From contig OX387184.1 of the NCBI GenBank assembly GCA_947561395.2, positions 17,588,205 through 17,652,204 on the forward strand: a stretch of 64,000 bases of DNA, read 5' to 3'. A program made the translations under genes and the position numbers. Below are positions 34,801 through 46,380 of the stretch, piece by piece. This DNA comes from Buxus sempervirens. Lineage: Eukaryota > Streptophyta > Magnoliopsida > Buxales > Buxaceae. Each line of letters starts with the position of its first letter. Within the stretch, counting starts at the first letter, position 1. Below the pieces are notes generated by a model. The model was not told where the DNA came from. It did not search any database and saw only the letters and a program-made list of their open reading frames with translations.

Positions 34801-37800
34801 GTGCAACTCGAGAAGTTAGCTCTCCAGATACTTCTTTTGCTCTCAACACAAATTCACCAGAAAGTTATCTGCCTGAAAGTTCAGTGCTTCAAGAAAGGTC
34901 ACATGTAGAATTGGAACACACAAATATGCAAGTAAAAGGATCTGCTTCAGATGCTTTTCGTGTAAGTGTGTCAAGTGCCCCTAGTACATCTAGTCATGGT
35001 TCTGCACCGGATGATTGTGATGCTTTAGGTGATGTATACATCTGGGGTGAGGTTATATGTGAAAACTTCATCAAGGTTGGGGCTGATAAAGACGTTAATC
35101 CTTTGAGCATAAGAGCTGATGTGCTTCTTCCTCGGCCATTGGAGTCCAGTGTAGTCTTGGATGTTCATCATATTGCCTGTGGGGTCAGGCATGCTGCCCT
35201 AGTTACGAGACAAGGTGAAGTTTTTACATGGGGTGAGGAATCTGGAGGAAGGCTTGGTCATGGAGTTCGAAAAGATGCTATTCAACCTCGTCTAGTTGAA
35301 TCTTTAGCTGTATCTAGTGTTGATTTTGTCACCTGTGGGGAGTTCCATACTTGTGCTGTTACTTTGTCTGGTGAACTTTATACATGGGGTGATGGCACAC
35401 ATAATGCAGGGCTGCTTGGTCATGGTAATGATGTCAGTCACTGGATTCCCAAGAGGGTTTCTGGTCCTCTGGAGGGACTTCAAGTTGCATCTGTTAGTTG
35501 TGGTCCCTGGCATACGGCCTTGATAACATCTACAGGGCAACTATTTACATTTGGTGATGGAACATTTGGTGTTTTGGGCCATGGCAGCAGGGAAAGCGTT
35601 GCATGTCCAAGAGAAGTAGAGTCTCTTATGGGCTTAAAGACAATTGCTGTTGCTTGCGGAGTGTGGCATTCTGCTGCCATTGTAGAAGTTATTGTGACTC
35701 AGTCCAGTTCAAGTGTTTCGTCAGCAAAGTTGTTTACTTGGGGTGATGGGGATCGAAATCGTCTTGGTCATGGGGACAAAGAACCGCGACTGAAGCCCAC
35801 ATGTGTCTCCTCACTTATTGATCACAATTTTCACAAGGTTGCTTGTGGACATAGTCTAACAGTTGGCTTGACTACATCTGGACATGTTTTTACCATGGGA
35901 AGCACCGTCTATGGTCAACTTGGTAGTCATGTTTCAGATGGAAAGCTACCTTGCTTGGTAGAAGATAAACTTGCTGGGGAGTCTGTTGAGGAGATTTCAT
36001 GTGGTGCATATCATGTAGCAGTTCTAACATCCAAGAATGAGGTCTACACATGGGGAAAGGGAGCTAATGGGAGATTGGGCCATGGAGACATTGAAGACCG
36101 AAAATCTCCTACTCTAGTAGAAGCTCTGAGGGATAGACATGTTAAATTTATCAATTGTGGTTCAAACTTCACTGCAGCTATTTGCCTTCACAAATGGGTA
36201 TCTTGTGCTGAGCAGTCTCAATGTGCAGCATGTAGACAGGCATTTGGGTTTACTCGGAAGAGGCATAATTGCTACAACTGTGGACTTGTATACTGCCATT
36301 CTTGTAGTTCTAGAAAAGCTCTTGGAGCTGCACTAGCCCCTAATCCTGCCAAGCCATATCGTGTTTGTGATGCCTGTTATAGCAAACTGAACAAGGTCTC
36401 AGAAGCTGTTGGTAACAACAAGAGGAATGTTATACCTCGACTTTCAGCTGAAAACAAAGACAGGTTAGATAAAGTTGATACAAGATTATCCAAATCCTCA
36501 GCGCCTACCAATCTGGATTTGATCAAGCGGTTAGATAACAAAGCAGCCAAGCATGGAAAGAAGACTGATGCATTCTCTTTGGCTCACTCTTCCCAAGGAA
36601 CATCTTTGTTACACCTGATAGATTCCTATTCTTATAGTGTACTTGATCCAAGTCGGACGCCAAAGCCAGTTCTTACTTCATTGGGTCAATCTGGAACCAG
36701 TTCCAGATCTGTGTCTCCTTTTTCTAGGAAATCTAGCCCCCCACGCTCTGCAACACCGTTTCCTACAACTTCAGGCCTTTCTTTCTCCAAAAGTATATCA
36801 GATAGTCTGAAGAAAACAAATGAGCTTCTGAATCAAGAGGTGCAGAAGTTACGTGCTCAGGTATATTACTTGAGATTCCTCATGTTTTTCATTAGTTAAG
36901 CATCACATTCAACCTGAAATTTACCTTGGTTATCGTGGACCTGGATTAGGTTGATTGCTTGCGGCAGCGTTGCGAACTTCAAGAATATGAGCTGCAAAAA
37001 TCAGCAAGGAAAGCTCAAGAAGCTACCGCTCGGGCAGAAGAGGAATCTGACAAGTCTAGAGCTGCTAAAGAAGTTATAAAATCCTTAACTGCACAGGTAA
37101 CTAATTTTGTGTGCTTATTTTTTATTGGAAATAATATTGGTATGCTGGAAATCTGATTCTGGACCTTTGATTAATGTTGAAAGAAGTTAGTTCATGGAAT
37201 TTTTGACTGACTGGATGTGAAATGTGGAAGCCATACAACACACTAATGTTAAGAAATAGTTTTACCAGATGGGGAATTAAGTTGTATGTTAAGGTAATTC
37301 CTCTTCACTTGGTATTGTGGAGTCTTATTTTCCACTTTCTTCAACGTGCATCTTAGAAAAAGCTGATAATTTCACAGGAAACAAAAAACAAAGAAAGAGA
37401 ATAAGAAGCAGCTACCATTTTTAAGTCCATAGCTGAATGGGTTGCATGTCTGCTGCTGGCACATAACCTTTTCTGCAAGTGATATTCTCCATTAAGTGAG
37501 CTACTGGGAATGATGATTTTTTTTTTTTTCAATGTCATCCAGCTCAAAGAAATGGCTGAGAGGTTGCCACCAGGGGTCTATGATGCTGACAGTATCAAGC
37601 CAATGTACATGCCAAACGGTATTCATAACAATGGTGTCAATGGAGAGCATCATTTGAGATCTGATGTAACCAACGGATCTCATTTGGCATCTCCTGCAGA
37701 AACTGATTCTACTACAATAGATGGGACTTCAGACCAGATTCAAATGTCAAGGGATGTGCCTGCGGCTAATGGAACAAATGCCTTCATAGAAAACCAGGGA

Positions 37801-38463
37801 ATTCCTATTTTCAGTGGGAGGGATGGGCACACAGATATGGGGCTACGGAATGGCAATGGAGGGATACACACAAGTAACTGGAGTGAGTCTGGAGCTGTTG
37901 ATGAAAATGAACACGGGGCTTCCCAAGATAGCAATGGTGGTATGAAAAACCGAAGTCCTACGTTATCAAGTAATGGCAATCAAGTTGAGGCTGAATGGAT
38001 TGAACAATATGAACCTGGTGTGTATATAACACTTGTGGCCCTCCGTGATGGAACCAGAGATCTCAAGCGAGTGCGCTTTAGGTACTTGATTATACCAGTG
38101 CCCTCTCTCTCTCTGATCTCTTCTTCCTCCGCCCCATCCCCATTTTCTCTTTTTGATTTGCATATGAATTTTGCCAGGTGTAAAATTTCATGTCCTAGAT
38201 TGTGAGTAGTAAAACATCACATGAAATAGCAATTGCTAATTAACTCATCATATTCAATTTTGACACTTCATACTAAAGATTGAAATTCATTTTTCAGCCG
38301 GAGAAGATTTGGAGAACACCAAGCAGAAACTTGGTGGTCGGAGAACCGGGAAAAGGTGTATGATAAGTACAACGTTCGGGGTTCAGACAAATCATCTGGG
38401 GCTTCTTCTGGTCAGTCTGCCCGCAGATCAGAGGAAGCCATTCCACCACCTACACAATCCTAG
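27088..38463 (+). CDS. PRAF: PRAF-type PH, RCC1-repeat, FYVE and BRX domain protein
   Basis: Nine coding exons, all with GT-AG borders and a continuous frame: 27088-27135, 30867-30953, 32245-32334, 32477-32563, 32679-32798, 34755-36860, 36950-37096, 37543-38081, 38298-38463; 1129 residues. Order: PH-like domain (about 15-140, [29 protein letters not shown]), Ser-rich linker, RCC1 propeller repeats (about 236-620, repeated TWGDG/RLGHG), FYVE zinc finger (about 625-691, KRHNCYNCG), coiled coil (about 828-905), BRX domain (about 1044-1100, [20 protein letters not shown]). The family binds phosphoinositides and, by its RCC1 part, may act on small GTPases; plant members work with endomembranes and the cell periphery. 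Length and order match the family. Intron 1 is 3.7 kb and holds a LINE fragment. The gene looks intact. Confidence 0.95.
28193..28584 (+). mobile_element. 5'-truncated LINE in PRAF intron 1
   Basis: About 392 bp bounded by TTCCACTCCTG at 28182-28192 and again at 28585-28595, directly after a short poly(A) at about 28575-28584. The middle encodes [18 protein letters not shown], the common C-terminal phrase of plant L1-type reverse transcriptase ORFs. Truncation, tail and target duplication together indicate target-primed insertion in the same orientation as the gene. Confidence 0.8.
30489..30510. repeat. (AG)11 microsatellite
   Basis: Eleven uninterrupted AG units in PRAF intron 1. Confidence 0.95.
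31276..31299. repeat. (CT)12 microsatellite
   Basis: Twelve uninterrupted CT units in PRAF intron 2. Confidence 0.95.
31809..31843 (+). repeat. Run of 35 G in PRAF intron 2
   Basis: An unbroken G run in the sense strand of intron 2 (30954-32244). Such runs form quadruplexes in DNA and RNA and are prone to sequencing or assembly error, so the length may not be exact. Confidence 0.9.
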
Positions 38464-38870
38464 CTGCAGCGATTAAGCATTTTGTATTAAGTATCATGAT
38501 GTCTTTAGAAGCCGATCTCTAATGCTTTCAACGGAAAAAGCAATGTGCCTTACTTTTTTCCCCTTCTTCCTTTCTTGTTCCCCCTCACTGCCTTTTTTTT
38601 TTTTTCCTTTTAATCTCTTTCCTCATTTTGCTCTCGTTCATTTTATTTTTGCGGGGCCCTCAGCCTCTGCCCTTTCTTGTATTTGTAGTGTATATAAACT
38701 CTTCAATTGTGATATACCAAGGGCAGGAAAGGCTTTTGCTTTTTTCCTTTCTTCTTCATTTTTCGCCCGCTGATAACCTCTTTCCAGTTCTTTAACCTTT
38801 TTCTGTTTTTTGGCACCATAAAGTGTCCTTATTGAATGTTGGTCTTTGCAATTATTTTTTCCCTAATCAA
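38464..38870 (+). other. PRAF 3' flank, pyrimidine-rich
   Basis: Contains the probable 3' untranslated region with T- and C-rich stretches and no other gene. A definite poly(A) site cannot be chosen. Confidence 0.5.
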
Positions 38871-40229
38871 CTAAGGTTTCGTTTGGACGTCGAGAGAATA
38901 CCAGAAAAAGATGTGAGAAAAGAAAGTAAAAGAAAAATGAAATAAAGGAAATTGAAAAGTAATTTTCTCAATATTGTTTGGATGTTATAAGAAAATTTAG
39001 TAGTTTTAACTAAAAATCTAGAATTTTGTGTTTGGATAGCAAGAAAATTATTAGAATTCTGAATGCAATTTTCAATTCTACCCTCACACGTGTGCATGGC
39101 TTTGGCTTTGGGTGGAGCTGGCAACGGATCGGGTTGGGTCGGGTTCGGGTCGAACTCGATTAAGGTGGGCTGAAAAACCCGAACCCAACCCACAATAAAC
39201 AGGTTCAACCCACCAACCCGTTTATTATTTTTTTATTTTTATTTTTCGAAAAATATGATTAGAATAGGGTTGGGGGTTAATTGGGTCAGGTTCTACCGGG
39301 TTCGGGTTGGTTTGGGGTTTAATTGAGACAGGACACTTTTTGCCACTTTTTTTTAAATCGAGTTACCCGTCGGGTTGCCGGGTCATAATCGGGTTTACCT
39401 GATTACTGGCGGTTCACATTTTGCCAACCCAATTAATATACAGGTCAACCCAAACCCGTGTAAATCGGGTCGGTTCACATTTTGCCAGCTCTAGCTTTGG
39501 GTAGTCAACTTATATCTATTGATAGTGTTTTTCTTTTAATATATATTTTTTCCTTTTTTCTTATTGCTTACTGGATAGTTAATTGAAGAGACTAGCGCCA
39601 TTGTCATCCTTGTACTTAATGTTTGTCCATTTTTTAATTTATGTTTTTTTTAAAAGTTTTATTTTTTATTTTTTGTGTTTCTTATAGTTTTAATTAAAAC
39701 CATTAAATTGGTTTCGTAAGTTTCTGGTAATTACAATTGTGTTATAGAGATTTGTTCGTTAGGATTAGAAATATGAGACTGGTACATTGCGCATATATGC
39801 CTATATATGTTACTGTCCATAAAAATAGGAATCCACTCATTTTGCATTAGGTCAATAACTCATGATGGTTAGAATAATTGAAATGACACTTATTCTCATT
39901 TATTTTAAAAAAATATTATTATTCTGCAATTATGAAGAATTGGGTGACTGAATCTAAATTATTTTAAGAAATTATCACTTGAAACCAATTTCCCCAATAA
40001 TAATCGTCAATAGGAGAAGGGTATTATTGGCAAATCTTTAAATCTCACTTCTCATGACGCAGAATCCGATGCTTAGGTGCAGGAAACAAAAAGGGACAAT
40101 TTTATCATTTTCATTCTTGAGAAACTGTGGGTCCCACAATTTCTTAGTCATCCAAACGCACTTAGGAAGCGAGAAAAGCATGTTTTCATTCACTTTCTTG
40201 TATTCTCCCGCTATCCAAACGGGAGTTAG
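38871..40229. mobile_element. MITE-like element with nested MITE
   Basis: The left end is CTAAGGTTTCGTTTGGA, the right end reversed is CTAACTCCCGTTTGGATA, and both continue into GAGAATAC, giving an imperfect inverted repeat of about 30 bases. No target duplication is clear. The 39114-39493 element lies inside it. The direct repeat TAGCTATGATAGTCATA follows at about 40236 and 40328. Confidence 0.6.
39114..39493. mobile_element. hAT-like MITE, GGGTCGGGTT-rich
   Basis: A 380-bp element flanked by CTTTGGGT at 39106-39113 and 39495-39502 (8 bp; the base G before each copy also matches). Ends: GGAGCTGGCAA and, reversed, AGAGCTGGCAA. The interior is built from words like GGGTCGGGTTCGGGT on one side and their complements on the other. 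It lies inside the 38871-40229 element, so it is the younger of the two. Confidence 0.8.
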
Positions 40230-40586
40230 TAGCTAGTAGCTATGATAGTCATATGTTATGCACGTAACAAAAGAATTAGAAATAAAGAAAGTGCTTTTGG
40301 GAATAGATTGTTATATAGGTAGTTAGTAGCTATGATAGTCATACATGTGGAGTAACAAACCTTGGTATTTGCGTAAATTGAAAAAAAAATTGGAGGATGT
40401 TTTGAGTGTAAAATGCCAGGAAGAAAATAAGGGTTGGCTTTATATAATAGCATAGATATGTAGGAAGAAACGAGAGTAGAACATTGAAGGAGTGGTAATG
40501 CCGCGGTAAAATATCGAGTGTATTGAAGTAACTATAGTGTTAATACCCTAGCTCATATTGTGTCGTGAAGTACTTATAATGTTAAT

Positions 40587-41354
40587 TAGGGCTGCAACTT
40601 AGGTTGGTTAAAATCAAAACCAAACCAGTCCAACCCGAATTTGGGTCAGTTTGGTTTAAGTTATATAGTCTTTGGGTAAGTTTTGGTTTTAAAAATTGAG
40701 AACCAAATTTGTTTGGTTCGGTTTTGGGTTTAAGGCTCGGGTTAACCGAACTGAAAACCAAACCGAATTTCCTAAGTGTAAAACCGAACCAAACCAAAAT
40801 ATAATATTATATATAAAATATACAATAGATAAAGTTGTAATAATAAGATATAACTTATAAATTATAAGTTATTAAATAATGAATAAGATTACTATTTTAT
40901 AAATCTTTGTAGTTAATTATTAAATTGATTCATGAATTCAAAAGTGCGATCGAAAACAATTAACATATGACTTGGGATTCTAAACTCTTTGCTCCATCTT
41001 ATGTATGCATGTGAATTACTTAAGGGATTGGACTGCATGTAAATGATGATCCTTTAAATTTGTTGTGTGTATTCTTTAAATTTTTTTTGGGCAAAAGTGG
41101 GAATCTCTCTCTTGATAACAGGTTTTTAAGTATGGGAAAATGACCCAAATTGAACCGAACCAAACCGAATTTTGCAATTCGATTCAATTTGGGTTGGGTT
41201 ACGGGTTTTTTTTTTAAATAATCAGTTCGGTTTTCGGTTTGGGTATTGCAGTTCTAAGGTCAGTTTGGTTCGATTTTGGGCTGAACATTAATAACCTTGG
41301 TTTGGTCTTGGGTTGAGGCCAACCCGAACCAAACCACACCGAGTTGCAGCCCTA
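40587..41354. mobile_element. Foldback or MITE element, AACCGAACC-rich
   Basis: A perfect 12-bp inverted repeat, TAGGGCTGCAAC (40587-40598) and GTTGCAGCCCTA (41343-41354), encloses 768 bp. Both arms are made of words such as AACCAAACCGAA and their complements. The flanks (ATGTTAAT and CTACGGGG) do not match, so no duplication is seen. Confidence 0.7.
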
Positions 41355-41514
41355 CTACGGGGCACACACGCACACAACACAGTGGTTTACAATCTTTTAA
41401 GTTAAGGCGAAAAGTCCACGACTCCACGGTGCCGTCCCATACTCAGGTACGACTGGTGCCAACCCATGGGCAGCATAGCTTGACTAACCTGCACTATATT
41501 TTAGCATTCTATTT

Positions 41515-42040
41515 GTTTTTTTTTTGGTAAAGACCAATCCTATGCAATTTCATTAAAACAAAGCAAACTTACATCATCCAAGGCTAAAAATGCCAGGCAA
41601 GGTAAAGCTGAACAAATATAAACAAAAAAAGTGCAATGAAACAAAGCTACATGATCCTTCCCAGAAAACCCAACTCTTCTTCCAACACAAATCATAGGAA
41701 TTTTGCACATGAACTCCAGGCAAGTGGTCAAGGCCACAGATACCAATGGAAACCCATTGATGATGCCTGAGAAAGGTCCACTTTAAAGCGGATTGAAAAG
41801 CCCATTAAAGGGGAAATCATCAACCATGTCAGTGAGACGACAAAAATGAAGACAATAATTGGAAAATCAATACAAGCCTTTGGAAAAGGTGTATGCAAGT
41901 GAAGGGTGGAGGAGGCACCATGATACCTGAGCTCAAGCACTATGAAAGCACACAGACAATACCCACCACACTTGGAGAACAAAACCAGGGGAAATATCAA
42001 ACGTAGGTCTACCACCACGCTGTGGACAACGGTGGCCTTG
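41515..42040 (-). other. Possible non-LTR retroelement 3' end
   Basis: A T run at about 41515-41525 is, on the minus strand, a poly(A) tail after a sequence ending GGTCTTTACC, similar to plant LINE 3' ends. The minus strand is open from 42035 to a stop at 41728-41730, and this frame continues across the gypsy insertion into the frame at 49810-49982. No protein family was recognised, so it is left unassigned. Confidence 0.4.
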
Positions 42041-42477
42041 TGTTGTGTTGCTTAGAAACAAATCTGGTAACTAGTTTGTTTACAGGAAGAGCACCTGGGT
42101 CAAGCTTGCGTAGCTTCCTATTTTGGAAATTTAAGATAATATATAGGATACTTCGAGAAATCCTAAACCTCCTTGGTTCAACACGAAGTTGAGATGGATA
42201 TTCTCTTATGATTTATTCAGTAACTCATGGAGTATTAATAGCCAAATAGGCTTACAAGATAACTCAAAATAACAGCAACATAAATGACGCCTAACCTATT
42301 AACCTAGCACAACTCGGAAGTGATAAACCTCACCCTTATTCAAAAGTAAACAAACTTAAATCTAGCCTTATCTAATAGATCTTGATAAGAGATCTTGATA
42401 AGAGATAATAGACATCCTACTACTTCTAGCCTTATCAATAGACATCCTACTACTTGTTCACATGATAGCCCCTAACA
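42041..42477 (-). repeat. Gypsy 3' LTR (437 bp)
   Basis: Minus strand begins TGTTAGGGGCTATCATGTG and ends AAGCAACACAACA. Nearly identical to the 5' LTR, with a few substitutions and one extra short duplication of GATCTTGATAAGA. Confidence 0.95.
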
Positions 42478-42809
42478 TCTCCTCCCTTCTCAAAATCATC
42501 CTTGTCCTCAAGGATGAAGTAAGGGAACCTTGACTTGAAGTCTTCAGTTCTTTCCCAAGTAGCCTTTGAAGGAAAAAGATTCTGCCAATGAACCAATATT
42601 TCATGCTGCCCTCTTATCTTCCTATAATCAAGTACTGCTGCATGAGGTAGAGGATGAGTGAGCTGTTCATTCGAAATTGGTGGGAACATGGGTTCAACAT
42701 TAACATTATCGCCAATCCTCTTTTTAAGCAAAGAAACGTGGAAAATGGGGTGAAGCTTGGACTCAAGAGGAAGTTCTAACTTATATGCCACATTGCCAAT
42801 TCGAGCCAA
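42478..42809 (-). pseudogene. Gypsy integrase C-terminal, chromodomain-like end
   Basis: Encodes VAYKLELPLESKLHPIFHVS and then HWQNLFPSKATWERTEDF, the usual last part of plant gypsy polyproteins (Tf2-1-like SH3 and chromodomain-related region), which directs integration by binding chromatin. It is separated from the integrase core by stops in 42810-43040. Confidence 0.85.
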
Positions 42810-43039
42810 AATTTTAAACGGTCCAAAAAATTTGGGAGCAAGTTTCTGATTCCTTCCTTGGGCAGCTGTGACTTGGCGATAAGGTCATAGCTTCAAATAA
42901 ACAAAATCTCCCACCTCATATTCCTTGTCCACATGCTTGGCATCATACATCCGTTTCATTCGCTACTGACTCGCCGTTAAATTTGCCCTTGCCTCCCGTA
43001 TGACATTATCCCTTTCCAGCAAAAATTTTTCCATAACTT

Positions 43040-43564
43040 CTATTTGGGTAGTGCCATGAACATATGAAAGCAATGTTGGAGGTTCACGGCCATAGACAAT
43101 TTCAAACAAAGTCTTTCCTGTAGATGAACACTAGTGTTGTAACAGTACTCCACCCATGGCAACCACATAAGCCACTCCTTAGGCTTTTCACTAGTGAAAC
43201 ATCTTAAATACATCTCCAATGTGCGATTAACGACTTCCGTCTGGCCATCCGTTTGAGGATGGTAAGTTGAACTGAAATTGAATTTAATTCCATTTAAATG
43301 AAGTAAATTCTTCCAAAATGAGCTGGTAAACACCGGATCTCGATCACAGACTATAGACTCTGGCATTCCATACATCTTGAATATTTGCTCAAAAAATAAT
43401 TGTGCAATGGAGGCAGCCGTGTATGGGTGTTGTACAGGGATAAAACGGCCATATTTCGAAAGACAATCCACGACCACAAAGATAGTTGTCTTATCCTTCG
43501 AGTTGGGCAACCCTTCCATGAAGTCCATTGATATATCTGTCCATACATGGCGAGGAATAGGTAA
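43040..43564 (-). pseudogene. Gypsy integrase catalytic core remnant
   Basis: Contains VWTDISMDFMEGLPNS, FVVVDCLSKYGRF, the second-Asp region (CDRDPVFTSSFW) and the HPQTDGQTEVVNRTLE motif with the catalytic Glu. The core is cut at its N-terminal side by the solo LTR at 43570. A frame change near 43120 disrupts the end. Confidence 0.88.
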
Positions 43565-43569
43565 GGGGC

Positions 43570-46098
43570 TATAAAACCCCAAAATTTTTAGTGATTTTTG
43601 TTTATGAGAAATTAACAAGTCTGTATGGGTGAAATTTTCAGAGATTTGTAAAGTAGGGTTATATTGGGGATTCAAGACATTAAGCATGGAAAAGAGATAA
43701 TTAAGGTTAGTAATGTGCTGATAATAATTAGAGTGATTTTCTGTTTGAATTCAGTTGTTTTAAAATAAAATATATATTAATACAGGTGATCAGGTGGAGA
43801 AGAAATTCAGTAGATCAAATGGCTGGGAAGGCTGTGCATGTAGGGATATGCGTGGGCGAGCATGCAGCGAACCATGAATTTAGTTGGTTGAGCGAAAAAG
43901 TAGGGCGAGTATAAATACTCAGCGTATTTTCAGAGCGTAGGTTTCGCACGACTAAGCTTGAGGAAAAAAAATTGCGGCTACTGCTCATCTCGCTCAAGAA
44001 GCTAGGGCAAGGCAAATTAGAGTGCTGGATCTGGGTGGAAGCTATTCAGAAGTAAGAGATCATCCTATTGGAAGTTGCTGAAACTGCCGGAGGTTGTTGC
44101 GACTTGTCATTTTGGCTCTGTGATCAAGGTCGGATCAGGTAAGCAGTGCTACCTCAGGTATCTGCGAGCGAAAGGTTAGAGAAAATCCAGATTGATCAGA
44201 CCAAACTAAATCTGGAATAAAATGTATGTAAGAATTGTGATTGGGAGCCGATCATCCATCGAAGAGGTTTTCTGAGTTGCTGCCGTGTGAGGTTTGAAGA
44301 GGGATTGAAGTCTTCGAGTGAGAGGAGTTGCGAACCACGCGAGTAGCATCGTTTTAATCCGCGTATTGGATTTGATTACCTGAGATTAGACGAAATGCAT
44401 TATTGTAGAAATTGTTAGTTTCGGACTAGAATTTTCGAGGAGATTTTAGAGGCGTAGCATGAAAGTTGGTAGGATTAATTTTGATTTGAGTTTAAACGTC
44501 TATTGAATGTGGTAGGAGTGTAGAACAACTGTTGTGGAGGCTTGAAATTAGGACAGTCATAGCTAGATTGAGTTAACAGTGAGTGAAAATATTATCGAGA
44601 AAACAGGGGAGTGTCTGCTGGGGTTGCCGCCTACTGTTTCTTCTTGGTGGCAGCTCAACGCATAGAAAGCTTAGGGTCCGCCGACCTGGCGCCAAGGGGC
44701 CCAAGCTCAACGCACAGAAAAACTTAGGGTCCGCCGACCTGGCACCAAGGGGCCCGAGGTCAGCACACCCACCAATTCTCCAGATGATGTGCGGCTGACC
44801 CATTTGAGCTCATTTCTTGTTCTGTAAGGCTTAAACCTCTTAGCCAATGGCTAGATTAGGATACTAGAAGTATTGTAATTTGCTTAAAACCTACAGAGAT
44901 CATTTGGTCAATTATTGGTATGATTTATGAGTTCCCAAAGGTAGAGTTTGAAGGGCTGTTTGTAGTATAATTGCTATACTTGATACCATGAGTTAGTGAT
45001 TTTGTTTTATCCATGTTATATAGCTGTTTTTCAGTTTTGTGAACTGGTTTAACCTGAGTTTTAGCGGTTGGCCAAGTGTTGAGCTGGATTTATGAGTATT
45101 GTCCTTGTGTGAGTAAAATATTGTACTACTGGTTTAAATTTGTGTTTTGGGTTAGAATTTCTTCTACAGTTCCATAAGTTACTATTCTGGTCCGGAGTGA
45201 CCTGTGATGAGTTTATATTGGGTTATACATGATGACGACAATGGTTGGGTTATTGCGTTGCCAGTGGTGAGTTTATGCATTTGGTATTTCTGTTTTTGGT
45301 TTAGCTACACCTGGATCCTGGTCTAAGCTTATTAATGTGATGGTATTGTTTATCGGTGTAATTTCATGGCCTTGTGTGTTTCCATTACCGGTGTAGAGCA
45401 GCCAGAAACCCTGAGTAGGCCTAGTTGTTAATGCCGATACCCGGAGTAGGCCGGCATTGGATGACGAAACCCTGAGTAGGCCGGAACTGTGTATATGGAG
45501 ATGTGGATGTCTCATTGGCATGTCAATTAACCAATTGAAACAATAGGCATAACATTGACCATTCGTTGATTTATCGTGAGTTGTTATTTGTCTTTTATGG
45601 GAAACTATTATTGGAGTTTTGGATTGCTACTTCGGGATTATCTCTATTGACTGAATTGTACTGGTTATTCAACGTGGCATATTTATAACTGATGATAACT
45701 ATTTCTGCATGCATATGCTACTCGCTGAGATATTCGTATTTCATCCCGTTTGTTTTTGTTTTGTTTTCAAATACTCGTGGTGAAGCGCCTACTAGGGTAG
45801 ATCCAACTGACACTTATAGGGAGGAGGATTATTACTACATTCCATAGACTAATAGGTTTATTCTGGATTGGAAATTTTGACTTGTTGTTTTGGAAATGTA
45901 ATAAAGTAGATTGATGGTGGTTCGATTTGACTATAACCAAACACTTTCTTTGGGCTTCCTAGTTGATAATTGTTTGTACACTCTGATATGGTAGATCTTA
46001 AGTGATTATCCAGTGATCACATGAGTCGAAGGCCCATACCTAACACTCCATGAGACGTGTTATATCTTTGTTGAACAACACGGATCCGGGGCATCATA
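43570..46098 (+). mobile_element. Solo LTR, family A (2529 bp), perfect TSD
   Basis: Inserted in the gypsy integrase with GGGGC at 43565-43569 and 46099-46103. The family's ends TG and CA have become TA and TA here (TATAAAACCCC and GGGGCATCATA). It has a TATA-like GTATAAATACTC near 43910, a 52-bp tandem repeat (44652-44755) and the GATACCCGGAGTAGGCC minisatellite near 45435. Confidence 0.9.
44652..44755. repeat. 52-bp GC-rich tandem repeat, 2 copies
   Basis: Two copies starting AGCTCAACGCAYAGAAA at 44652 and 44704, each with CTTAGGGTCCGCCGACCTGG and CCAAGGGGCCC. GC-rich block within the AT-rich solo LTR. Confidence 0.88.
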
Positions 46099-46103
46099 GG
46101 GGC

Positions 46104-46359
46104 TTAGAAAACCTACTGGTTTGGAATGTTCCACCTTGCTTCTTTGACAAATCGCACACTTCTGGATAAATCTCCGAACATGGTTCCTCATTCCCTTCCA
46201 ATAAAAGATTGACTTTATCTGATGTAAAGTTTTATGGAGCCCTTCATGAGTGCTAGCGTGATATTCCTGAATAATAGAAGAGATAAGATTGGAAGTAGGT
46301 ATAAGATAAATTCTTCCTTTGAAAAATATTATCCCATCCTTTAAAGCCCAAGGTCTCAC
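46104..46359 (-). pseudogene. Gypsy integrase zinc-binding N-terminus
   Basis: Encodes the HHCC zinc-binding domain (YHASTHEGLHKTLHQI, then KCAICQRSKVEHSKP) of integrase. The frame enters the solo LTR at 46103; the rest of integrase resumes at 43564. Confidence 0.9.
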
Positions 46360-46380
46360 AGCCTCATCTTCTTTAATTCT

